From positions 1-46,225 of the forward strand of contig JWZX01003159.1 of assembly GCA_001275005.1 (NCBI GenBank): DNA of 46,225 nt. The letters are read 5' to 3'. How positions within the stretch are numbered: the stretch's first letter is position 1; each line of letters opens with the position of its first letter. The notes under the pieces were generated by a model. It saw only the letters and a list, made by a program, of their open reading frames with translations. It did no database searches and had not been told where the DNA came from. The position numbers and the translations under genes are program-made. The DNA comes from Chrysochromulina tobinii (taxonomy: Eukaryota > Haptophyta > Prymnesiales > Chrysochromulinaceae). Positions 1 to 10,000 of the stretch are shown here, in pieces.

Positions 1-495
1 ATGATGAGCCAATCCAATGTGTGGTCCTACTTCTATCCCTACGTCCCTGCCATTCCCAAGGAGCACCAGCCCAGCAATCCCGCTGCCAGCACTTCGCCGA
101 ACCCCCAGCTTGACGAAGAGGCTGCAAAGGCCGAGGTCGAGGACGTGCGAGATCAGGAGCACAGAGCTGCGGTAGCCCAAGCAGAGGCGTTTCGAGCCGA
201 GGCTGCCAAGGTAGCGGCTGCGGAGGAGGCGGCGCAGGCTGAGGCAGCCAGGGCAGCTGCGGTGGAGGCGGCGCAGGTTGAGGCTGCTAGGGTGGCGGCT
301 GCGGAGGAGGCGGCGCAGGCTGAGGCAGCCAGGGCAGCTGCGCAGGCGGCGGCGCAGGCTGAGGCTTTCGTGGTGCAGCAGCTACCCACCGCTGTACGCA
401 AGATTGATGGTTCTCGATACCGGAGATCTAGCTTCCAGTTCCCTCGCCATCGATCCCTCCTTATCGATCGCCTGGTTCGGCGGTACGGCGGGTGA
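1..495 (+). CDS. Ala/Glu-rich coiled-coil-like protein, possibly 5' truncated
   Basis: The frame opens with ATG ATG at the first base of the window and ends at a TGA, giving 164 residues. The gene may start upstream of the window. Residues 1-35 are polar with aromatic residues and prolines. Residues 40-120 are a highly biased Ala/Glu/Gln/Arg stretch expected to form one long helix, built partly from an 81-bp tandem duplication. The tail is basic and Ser/Arg-rich. I recognise no domain. The opposite strand is also open across the repeat, so strand assignment rests on the ATG and the charged helix pattern. The function is unknown and the gene call is tentative. Confidence 0.4.
   Translation: MMSQSNVWSYFYPYVPAIPKEHQPSNPAASTSPNPQLDEEAAKAEVEDVRDQEHRAAVAQAEAFRAEAAKVAAAEEAAQAEAARAAAVEAAQVEAARVAAAEEAAQAEAARAAAQAAAQAEAFVVQQLPTAVRKIDGSRYRRSSFQFPRHRSLLIDRLVRRYGG
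199..360. repeat. 81-bp tandem duplication (2 copies)
   Basis: Two adjacent copies (199-279 and 280-360) start GAGGCTGC and differ at a few positions. The period is a multiple of three, so the duplication adds 27 residues of Ala/Glu-rich helix to the predicted protein. Confidence 0.8.
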
Positions 496-902
496 CGTGG
501 TATGCGGTGGTATGCGGTGGTATAAGGGACCCCCTGCGCTGGTATGCGGTGGGGGGATTCAATTGGGGGGGGATTCAAAGGTCGTGCCGTCTGAGTTGGG
601 TGAGTGTAGGGCATGAGGTGCTGGGTGAGTTTAGGTGAGTGTTTGTCGGATACAGTCGGATCTACATCTGTTATGATAATATAGTTCTACTACACGACAT
701 GTAATTTACATTGTACCTTTACATTCTATTGTAGCTGTAGCTTTAGAACCGAACCTTTACATTGTAGCGGTAGGGTACAAAAAGCCTGCCTGCCACAAAT
801 CCACAGTTGGAAGCAACCTAGAAGCAACCCAGTTCAGAGCGGGAGCCCGGCGCTCAAGCCACAAGCCACGTGGCACAGAACTCCTCGCCTATTCAGCTGC
901 AG
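496..902. other. Intergenic region
   Basis: No convincing gene. It begins with four close copies of GGTATGCGGT (about 496-555). It then becomes AT-richer (about 650-780), with two related short stretches starting CTTTACATT. It probably holds the 3' ends of the two flanking converging genes. Confidence 0.5.
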
Positions 903-3900
903 CTACAACTCGAAAACTCGTGCATACACCTCCGAGAGCGTGTCCGCATGGGCTTTCGCCCATCGAAGCTCCTCCTCCGCGGCGAGGCGCTCGAGCTGCT
1001 GCATGCACAGCTCGAGCCGCCCGTCCTTGGCGCTGGTGCTCAGATCGCCATCAAGCGCCGCCTCGGCGGACGGCGCAAGAGGCGTGCCCTCCTCCGAAAA
1101 CGACTGTTTCAGGAGGTCCACCTTGTCCCTGGGCAGCATGGAGACACTCTGGGTCGTTACGAGGCGAGCAAACTGCGCAGGCGCGCTCAGCCGCACGTCA
1201 AGCGCCGTCGAGAGCGTACCTGATGAGAGAGAGAATCAGATGCAATCAGTCAAAGACTCTCGTACAGCTGTAGGCACTGCCGTCGAGCGCGGTCGCGAGC
1301 GCACCGAGGAGGCCGAGCAGCAACGGGAACCGCCACGGCGCGCGCGCAGTGACGGCGACCGCATGCAGCGCCTCGTTTGCCTTGCCGAGCAGCCCGGCGA
1401 GCCGGCCCTCCTTGGCATGCGACAAGTGCGCCAGAAGTGTCCTGTACACGACGCGCCGGATAACGAAGAGGCAGAGCTCCGCGGCGGCCCCTTCACAGCT
1501 GGCGCGCGAGACTGGGAGCTCGACACGTGGCAATGAGGCCAGTCCGGGCAGCTGCTTACGCAGATGGCGCGCCATCTCGTCCACCCGCACGTTCCCCCAG
1601 TCCACATTGTTGAGCATGAGGCAGAGCTCCTGCACGCTCGGCGGACGGCGCACCGCCTGCACCAGTAGGCTCTCCTCCGGCCGCCCTACCGACCCCCTGC
1701 CGCCCTGCGCTGCACAGTCGGCCTCGAGCGCAAGGGCCCAGCTGCGTATGGTGGTGGCGGCCGCCGCTGCGGCCGCCGCGCCAATGTCGATCGTCGCCGC
1801 GTCGCCACCTCCAGATGTATTGCCTATGGCGCGCCTGTGGTGTATCGCACTCGCACGAAAGACAAGCAGCTGCTCTCCCTTCTCGATGCGCAGCTCTCCA
1901 TTGGACTGCAGGGACACGGAGGCATCCACCCCTAGGAGCAGCTCCTTTTCTTCCGTGTGCTGCGCGTCGTGAGCCCATTGCAGTCGGCCGGGGCGCAAGA
2001 TCACGTGCCGAGTGCTCCAGATGAGGGCCTCACCTTTCATCTCGAGCCCCTCCCGCAACCTCGTCGCCCAAGTAGGCTGCTTCTCGAGCCATCCTGACAT
2101 GATCACGAGCTCAACGCGTTCCCCCCCCGCATGCTCGCCATGCTCGCCATCCGGCCTCTCGGCCGCTGACCTCTCGGCCGCCGCCACCTGAGCCGCAGCT
2201 GCTTCGGCTGCCGCGACGGCCAACGGCTGGCTCACGTCGCCCTGCTGCCACCTGGGTCGCAAGAGCATGCAGTACTGGCTCAATTGCGCGTCGAGGAGCT
2301 CGAAGAAGCGCTCCGCGGGCGGCACAAGGTCCGCATGGGACTTGAGCCCGCCGCATGCGGCAAGGTCAGCAAAGAGGTTGCAGAGCTCGGCGAGGTGGCG
2401 CACCTGATGAGGGGGCCATCAGATGAGGGGGCCATCAGATAGCCATCGGTGGCAATCAGAGGTCATCAGCGGGCCGCGCACCTAAAGAGGGACGCAATCA
2501 GATGGCCACCAGAGAGGCCATCAGAAGCTCATCAGAGGCGCACTCAGAGCTCATCAGAGGCCATCAGAGCTCGGCGAGGTGGCGTACGAAGTCGACGATA
2601 GACGAGGTGATCGGCTCCGTAGGAGCAATGGGCGCCCAGATCTCCTGCGCGAGATGGCGTGGCATCTCGAGCTCGAGGAGCAAAGAGAGCTTCTCACACA
2701 GCCCGAGCAGCACGCGCGCGCTCACATGGCGGAGCGCGGGCCACCCAAACACGGAAGACTGATGGGCCTGTGTCTTCCAAGCGTCCAGCGGCGAGACATT
2801 GGGGGAGCTTTTGAGGGAGCCTTCCTCCCCCCCACCGCTGCCGCCCTTTTTCTGACCGGTGACCATCTTGTACGCCTTGTGCACAGCGCCGCCGACGACG
2901 CCGCGCCCCTTGCGCTGGCCAGCCTTGGACTTGGTCGCTTGGTCGGAGGTGCCGCCACCGCCGCTTGCCACGGCCTCGGCCACGCGCTGGGGGCGCCCGA
3001 GATGGCGCTCGAGCAGCGCCTCAAGTTTCGTCTGGAAGCGCCCGAGCGCATGGAGGACGCTGATGGCGACCGGCCCCACAGTGACGAGGCTGTCGAGCAA
3101 TGCGCGCGCTCGCACGTCGATCACCGAGGTTGCGATAGCGTCGAGCGCCACTCGGAGCGCACGCCACTCACCCGTGGGACCGCCACCAAAGCAGCTGCCG
3201 AAGGCTTGGCAGTAGGCGAGTTCGGGGCCCAAGGCCTGCTCGAGGGCCTCGCAGAGCTGACGAAGTTGTTTCGCGCCCTCGGCGTCGACGTTTGGGTCCT
3301 CGGTGCACATGGCCTCGGCCTCAATATCCGAGGCCCACTCGGCGAGCGTGCCTTCCCTGATGGTGTCGGTGTCGATCTGGTCGGCCGAGATTGAGCGTGC
3401 CTTCTTCTCGGGCATGCGCAGCATCACCGTGCGCTGGTAGCATACAATACGCAGGATGTCGCCCGTGATGCTGACCTTGGTGTGCGGATCCAGGGACATC
3501 ACCTTGAGCCCAGTACCCTTCTCGTCTTTCGCCCAGACGATTTTGCCGGGCAGCAAGGCCACATACTTGAGGGACCATGCAAGGGAGCGGTAGCCTGTGG
3601 GCGCGTGGCTCAGAAGCTGCTGCGTGAGGTTCTCCGTGAGCGATGCGCCGCCAGCGAGCCGCTTATCGCCCGCCGCCGCCGCCGCGCCGCCACTCACCGC
3701 GGCCGCCTCGAGACGTGAAGCAAGCCCATCCCGCCACCCTATGTTTCATGATGGGAGGTTCGTCAAGAGACAATCAGAGGGTCAAGAACTCATCAGAGGC
3801 TCATTAGGGGCAATCAGAGCTCATCACCTATTTCCCAGGAACACTCAGAGGGTCAAGAACTCATCAGAGGCTCATCAGGGGCAATCAGAGCTCATCACCT

Positions 3901-6605
3901 ATTTCCCACGAAGGGAGTTTCTCAAGCCAAGCACTTCGGAGCGGTCGACCTTCGAAGCCTTCCGCGCCCATGCCGCTCTTGCCGAGAGCGACGGCGCCAG
4001 CCGTCGCGGCCGCACCAACGCCGACCGCGACTGCCGTCGCGTGGGCTCCGACCACGACAGCTGCCGCTGCCGGCAGCGTCGCAGTCGCGGCCGCAGCAGT
4101 CGCAGCGCCGGCGGCCGTCGCCGTCGCGGCCGTAGCAACAGCTGCGTGGGCAGCCGCCACGCTCGCCACAGCCGCGGCCGCCGGCAGCGCCACCGGTAGC
4201 ATCACGACAGCTAAGGCAGTTGCGGCCGTCACGCCCGCACCCATAGCGACAGCCTTGGCGACAGCCTCTTTGTCGCCCGTGGCCGCCGCGGCGGCTGCAT
4301 CCCGAGTGGCCGTCCCGACGGCCTTGGCGCCATCGACTGTGGCCGTCCCGACGGCCTTAGCGCCATCAAATGTGGCCGTCCCGACGGCCTTGGCGCCATC
4401 AAATGTGGCCGTCCCGACGGCCTTGGCGCCATCAACTGTGGCCGTCCCAACGGCCCTGACTTTATCGACAGACTGCTCAAAGATGTTGCGCTTGGACGAA
4501 TCATTGGGCAGCTGAGGTACTGGCGCGTTGGGCGACGCAGCGGCGGCCGTGCTAGTCGGTCCCTGGGCCACGGGCGCGAGCGCCGTGCTGAGCGCCGCAT
4601 GGGACATCGCGGTGCCGAGCGCACGAAGTCGTTCCAAGTGGCTCGCGACAGAGCGCGCGATGAGCGCTGTCGTGAGCGCCTCGACCTTGCGTTCGCTGCT
4701 CCCAAGCAGCGAACGCAACGCTGATGCCTGGGCGAGAGTGTGGAACTTAGTCACGATTCGACCCGAAGATGAGATGGCAGGGCGCGCGTCGCTCTTCGCC
4801 CCAGGGGTGATGATGCCATGGAGATGTTGGAGTGCCGCCGCACGCTCCGTCGGCCCCGCGCGATTGAGCACGATCGCCGTGAGCGTCGCCAGCCGCCAAG
4901 TGCCTACGAGCCGCGGGAGCTCAGCACGTCCGGAACAGCCTCCGAGGTATCGAAAGTCGCGCAGCACCTCAGCCAGCTCGGCGGCGAGATCGGCCGAGGT
5001 CGAGGCGAGCCGATCAGCAGCCCGCCAGGGATGGCGCGATTTCGTCTTGTAATCGCGCAGCCGACGGGTGAGTGCCGCCTCCCGCGCTGCACGCTGGATG
5101 AGTGTGGCGGCCGCCGCCCCCGATTCACCAAGCGTGGCGCAGCGCGGCAAGAGGTGATCCAAGCGCGCTTTGGCGGCCGCGGCGTGCGCGACGCGTGCGT
5201 CAGCCTCCGCATCGTCGTCAGCCGAGCTTCTGTGCGTGAGCTCCGCCCACACCGCCGCGATTAACGCCGTGTTGAGCTGCTCTTGCCATGCGGGCTCGAG
5301 CGGATGCGCCTCCGAAAAAGTCCGCAACGCATGGACGCGAGCTCCGAAGGCGTTGACTAGCACGTGTAAACGCGCGAGGGCGTGCGTGCGTGCGTCTAGC
5401 CGGAGCGAGGGCCAGACACGATGGAGCGCCGGCAGCGCGCGCGACTGCGCCTCGTTCGAGGCTGGCAGCCATTCGTACCACACCCCGCCATGACCGCCGC
5501 CGCCGCCGCCGCCGCCACCGCCGGGGCCTTCGATGGCGCTACCGGTACCGCTACCATCCGCAGTCCGCGAGAGTGCGGGCTCTAGCAAGGGCTCGAGAGC
5601 TACGGCACGCACAAGCTCGGCATACAATTGGAAGGCCAGCGGGGCCGGCCACGGGTGACCAAGCGCCTTAGTTGCCGTGAGCGTGTCCCAGATGACCATC
5701 TGCCACTCGTTGCCACCGGTGGCCGCTGCGGCGGTCGTCGCAACCGTGGCTGCATCGATCGGCGCGATAAAGTCGATCGGGAGTGGGACGTCGTCCTGGG
5801 CGCGTTCGGTATGGCCCTCGAGCAGGCGGGCAGCGTACAGGTCGATCGCATTTGCGACGCTCGCACCGCCGTCCGAGCCGTCCAACGCCAATACGAGCAG
5901 CAACCGTTGGCGTGCAAGGAATGGTCTGCTGGCCGAATCGGCAGAAAGAGCGCTCGCCTGGATAAGTACGATGGCGCGGTAGGCGGGGAGCCATCGCTGG
6001 ACGGTGTCGCGAGGTATGGGCACCGGGCCGCCTTCGGTATGCAGCAGGAGCCTCGCCAACATCTGATGCTGGCGCTGCGTCACCCCGAGGGACGATCGCA
6101 GCAACTCGGAGAACTCGTCCGTCGCGCCCTCGGTGCACAACATGTAATGCTCGTAAGCGGCCACTTTCGCCACGGCGGCGTCCAGCTCCGAGCGGCGAGC
6201 CCGGGCGCCCGCGTCAACTGATGACGCCTCCGTCTTAGCACCCTGCAAGCCTTCGTCAAAGACAGCCCGCAAGCCCGCGGTCATGCCGACCTTATAGAGG
6301 CCTGTACCCAGGAGATTACTGACGCCGTCACCGACGGCCTTCGCGCCGTCGCCGACGGCCTTGGCCCCCTCAAGGCTCTTCTTGCCCACAAAGGCAGCTC
6401 CATCCGCTGTGGCCGCGCCAACAGCCTTGAGTTTCTCGACGGACTGCTCGATGAAATTGGCCTTGGGAGCCTCTGGCGGTGGCGTCAGCGCCGGCTTACC
6501 GTCGATTCGGGGATGCATCGCTTTACCTGACCGCTGCAGGCAGCAGCCAGCAAGGACTTGTTCAGGCGGAGGCAGCAAGGACTTGTTAGACAACACCGAG
6601 GACAT
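903..6605 (-). CDS. Large multi-exon protein with two PH-like domains
   Basis: Predicted exons on the minus strand: 6605-3899, 3738-2588, 2403-1266, 1219-903; the phases agree and give about 1,770 residues. The start is the ATG at 6605, since the frame further upstream opens only with GTG. Exon 1 carries two AVG-type repeats near its N-terminus, a poly-Gly run, five 11-residue repeats (consensus DGAKAVGTATV) and a long Ala/Val-rich stretch. A first PH-like domain spans the exon 1/2 junction (WLEKLPSWEIG joined to WRDGLASRL, then a SLKYVALLPGKIVWAKD strand pattern and a final EW-containing helix). A second PH-like domain lies in exon 3 (SGWLEKQPTW, RHVILRPGRLQWA, SWALALEADC). The flanking all-helical regions loosely recall MUN/exocyst-type tethering proteins, but this is only an impression. 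PH domains usually bind phosphoinositides, so a membrane-associated role is inferred. All three introns contain the introner-like repeat described elsewhere. Confidence 0.7.
1220..1265 (-). other. Short introner-like intron (third intron of PH-domain gene)
   Basis: The intron ends CTCTCTCATCAG before an exon starting GTACGCTC. Two donors keep frame, at 1265 (46-nt intron, GTACGAG) or at 1277 (58 nt, GTGCCTAC). With the 46-nt choice, GTACG occurs at both borders. The body contains CTGATTGC and CATCTGATT, like the larger introns of this gene. Confidence 0.6.
2404..2587 (-). mobile_element. Introner-like intron flanked by a 23-bp direct repeat
   Basis: This is the 184-nt second intron of the PH-domain gene. 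It starts with GTACGCCACCTCGCCGAGC and the following exon starts with GTGCGCCACCTCGCCGAGC. The repeat extends to 23 bp with one mismatch and therefore duplicates the exon start at the 5' splice site. The body is built of CTCTGATGGCC, CTCTGATTGC and CTGATGAG words and ends CCCCTCATCAG. Splicing between the two copies gives an uninterrupted frame (DF joined to VRHLAELC). The layout is that of an inserted element with a long target-site duplication, or a segmental duplication that created both splice sites. Confidence 0.7.
3739..3898 (-). mobile_element. Introner-like intron with internal 71-bp tandem duplication
   Basis: This is the 160-nt first intron of the PH-domain gene, inside the first PH-like domain. 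The donor follows TGGGAAATAG and starts GTGATGAGCTCTGATTG; the acceptor is AACATAG before GGTGGCGG. A second copy of the exon end plus donor lies 71 bp further into the intron (about 3781-3837 versus 3852-3908). A second potential donor with the same context therefore exists. Splicing from the outer donor gives the PH-like sequence SWEIGWRDG. Confidence 0.65.
4306..4470. repeat. 33-bp in-frame minisatellite (5 copies)
   Basis: Copies start at 4306, 4339, 4372, 4405 and 4438 (plus-strand GTGGCCGTCCC). On the minus strand they encode the 11-residue unit DGAKAVGTATV/F of the PH-domain protein. The two middle copies are nearly identical, so copy number may vary. Confidence 0.85.
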
Positions 6606-7079
6606 TTCGAGCACGCTCACTGGGCTCGTTTGCGCTCTCTCATACTTCTCTCATCGTCCTTTTCTTCTGAATTGCCAAATTAGAGACTCCAGACGACAAA
6701 CATCTAGAGACTTCTAGGCCCGACCGAGCCAGCTGAGGCAGCCTTCGCGAGTCCGTGTGGCTCGATATTCAGATCTCAGATCAACGTTGATCTAAAGGTT
6801 GATCTTCAGATCTCAGATACAACTGAGAAAACATCCGAGCCATCTCGTCCGAGGCTGAGGCCGCGATGGATGATGAGGACGAAGAGGACGAGGAGGCCGG
6901 TGACGAAGTGTCGCCACGGTCGCCAAGGCCGGGCAGGCGCCATCCTGTCAATACTGGGCAGCACGCCCCAGGGCCTGATGAAGGCGATGCGGACAAGGAC
7001 GAGTAGGAGGGCGAGCGGCTTGGGGAGGCGCGGGCTGCCCCACTGGGCACTGGGCTCTGCCTCTGGCTCGCTCTCGCGC
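6606..7079. other. Intergenic region between PH-domain gene and kinase gene
   Basis: Both neighbours are on the minus strand, so this should hold the kinase 3' end and the upstream control region of the PH-domain gene. It contains a perfect 16-bp palindrome and a flanking 14-bp direct repeat (TTCAGATCTCAGAT at 6768 and 6805). Small frames here have no recognisable content. Confidence 0.5.
6778..6793. repeat. 16-bp perfect palindrome AGATCAACGTTGATCT
   Basis: It is self-complementary over 16 bases and flanked on each side by TTCAGATCTCAGAT. It lies about 170 bp upstream of the predicted start of the PH-domain gene. It could be a dimer-binding site or simply a hairpin; the sequence does not decide. 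Confidence 0.6.
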
Positions 7080-10000
7080 TTACTTGCCACCTTGAGGCTG
7101 AGCAAGCTTCTGCAGCACGCGCGTCGTATACTGGCGCAGCATGCCATCGGGATGGGACACGAGCGGTAGCAGCGCCTTATCGAGAGCGAGAGGAGTCATG
7201 ACCTCTCGGCACTCGGCGTGGCCGGCGAGGTTGCCTAGGGAGAAGACGGCGGTGCGCGAGGAGCGCAGGCGTGCGGCCACGTCGACGTTGCCACCGCCTT
7301 CGTCGTCGGCCGCCCCAGCTGCGGCCCCTCCTTTGGCGGCCGCACCCTCAGCTGGTGCCGGTGCCGCGTCCGACGGCGCAGCGAGCACCTGCAGCGCGAG
7401 CGCCAGCAACGCCTGCGGCACCTGGCGTGCGATGAGCTCGGGGGAGAGCTGCGCGCCGTTCCGGGCGAGGTTGCCGAGCGCGCCCGCCGCGTTCGCTCGC
7501 GTCTTATGGTCCAAATCGGAAAGGCACCCCACGAGCGGCTCGACGCACGATGCAAGCTCCGCGTAGAGCTCGTCGCTGTGGAATCCGGCATTGCCCACTG
7601 CGAAGCATGCGAACTTGCGCACGGCGGCGTCGGCGTCGGCGCAGCGCCGGCTGAGCAGTGGCAGCAGGGCGCCCCGCCGGAGCACATCGTAGTACCCGAC
7701 CGAGTGCTTGCAAAGGTTGCCGAGCAGGTTACATGCCTTGGCGCGCACGCCGCCGTCCGCATGCCGCAGGAGGGCTGGCAGGCGCTCGCTCAGCACGCTC
7801 CCATGCACCGCTGGACTCAAGCCGATGGCGGCGGCGCCGCCGCTCGCGCCGCCGCTGGCCCTGGCGCCGGCGCCGCCGTCCGCGCCGCCGATGGCGTCGC
7901 CGATGCGTGCAATCTGGCAGAGGATGAGAAGGGCGTCGGTGAGCGTGGCCGTTGCACGTGCGGGCGCGAGCATGCGCCGGAGCGTAGGTGGAGCCACACC
8001 GCCAAGTGCAACGTACTGCTGCGCAAAGTGCGTCGAGCCGAGCACGAGGCGAGCCATCAAGCCCACTGCCACCTGAGGATCATGTGGCTCCGCGAGCGGC
8101 GTCGACATCAGCAGTGCCCCCAGCAGCTCACCACTGTACATGGCTTGCTGAAGCGCCACGAGGGCCTGTGCTGAGCGCTCACCGCGCGACCCAAATGGCA
8201 CATACAGTGTCAAGCTCACCGCGTTGAGCAGGGCCGAGGCGGCGCCCGCGCCGCCGCCGCGTGCAGTCGCGACGAGCCGCACCTCGCGCAGCGGCGCGGC
8301 CGGTCGCCAGGGGCCAGCGGTGGCACCCATCGTGGCGGTGGTGCTTCCGAGCGGCTCGGTGCGCTCGAGTAGGTGCATTAGCGCCGCGAGGAGCCCCGAG
8401 TGAAGCAGCTTGCCAGCGGAGACCTCTGCATACTTGGAGAGCCCCTCGTGCGCGGCGCGTACAAGCATGAGCGTCCCGACGATGGAGAGCAGCGGCGGCG
8501 GCTCCGGCGGGCCGTTGGCGGCACTGAGCGCGGCGGCGGCGGCGACGGCAGCCCCGGAGGTCAAAGCCGAGGTGGTGGAGCCAGTGTGGACTAGTGAGCC
8601 TTGCGAGACGGTGCGCAGCGCACCCGCCAGAGCGCGCCAGAGCGAACTCTTACCTAGGGGAGCGAGGTGCGCGTGCTTGCGGGGTAACCGGCTCAGAAGG
8701 CGCTGGAGGAGCGCCGCCAAGCCATCGGCCGCGCGCGTGTGCGGCAATCCGAAGGCCGTACCCTCAGCCGTCCGGAGTGCCTCGTCGGCCGCGACGGCGG
8801 CGGCCGGGTGCAGCAGCCACTCGAGCCACGCGAGGGCGCGAGAGACAGCGCCGCTGTCGCCCACATCGGCCTGCAGAGCCGCGAGCACGTCGTGCGCGCT
8901 CACGTCAGTCCGCAGCAGCTCGGCGAGGCAGCCGGATGCGACGCTGGCCAGGACGGCGGCACGGCCACCGTCGCTTGGGGAGCCGGCGGCCGAGGACGGC
9001 TCTGTGGGCGATGGGAGGATGGCGGGCAGGAAAGTGAACGGGTGCTGGTCGGCGGCGGTGGGCGGCTGCGAGGGCGGCGGCACGAGCGGCGGCGCTGTCG
9101 CCAGCCAGCGTACGAGCGTCGGCAGGTGCGGTGACGAGCACAGCACGGCCGCGGAACGCGTCTGCTGCGATCCGTGGGAGAGGAGCAGGTTGAGAAGCAG
9201 CATCGCCAGCAGCGCCGCCACCTCTCCGCCCGTCTCGTCTCTCTCCTTCCAGGGGGCCACTACGGTCGGGCGCGCCTCCGCAGCAGCCGTCACCACTCCC
9301 CAGAGCGCCAGTTGGGTGAGCTCGTCGGTGGCGAGCGCCGCAGCGAGCGCCGGCTGCGCACGGCCCACGCTCAGCAACAATCGGAGAGTCGGGAGAGGCA
9401 AGCGCCCCATCCAGCCGGCGACGCGCGAACGGTACGCAAGCAGGTGCTGGCCGACCGCGCAGCAGAGTGAATGCCCCGCCTGCGAGTGCGGGCCCAGAGC
9501 CTCATTGTCCGACTCGGGCGCCGCCGCGGAGCGAGCGTGCGATGGGCGCGCGGGCGGCGGCGGCGGCGGCGACGGTGCCTCATCCACGGGCGTGTGCACG
9601 ACGGCGCTCAGGAGGCTGAGCGCCGAGGCGGGCGCCTCGTCCAGCAGGTCACACAGGGCGCGGAGCGCGGGCGGCGTGCGCGCGAGCTGCGAGCGCATGG
9701 CGCTGATCGTGAGGGCCTCGGCGCGCTGCAGCCCCTCCAGTTGAGTGAGCGCGTCGATCCGCGTGGCAGGGCTCTCGAGCGCTTGTAGCAGCTTCGCCAC
9801 CCGCGCTTCCACCCCAGTAAGAGCCGCGTCGAGGCCCGCGTCCGCCGCGCACGCGGCATTGCTGCCGCTCGGCGCTGTGGCCGCGCGTGGCACCGACGGC
9901 AGGAAGCGCTCGGGAAGGGCCGCCGCTGCCATGCTGCTGCCGCCGTCGCCTTGGCGTTCGACATGGCGCTCGACAGCGTTGGTCGTAAGCGGCGGCGCGC

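Noticed and set aside
6806-7147. 113-residue minus-strand frame between kinase and PH genes with a hydrophobic stretch
   Set aside because: Overlaps the kinase C-terminus out of frame, begins inside it, and shows no family features.
8410-9744. Long plus-strand frame opposite the kinase gene
   Set aside because: Shadow of GC-rich coding DNA: Ser/Ala/Arg-rich composition, no domain, while the minus strand encodes clear armadillo repeats downstream and a kinase upstream.
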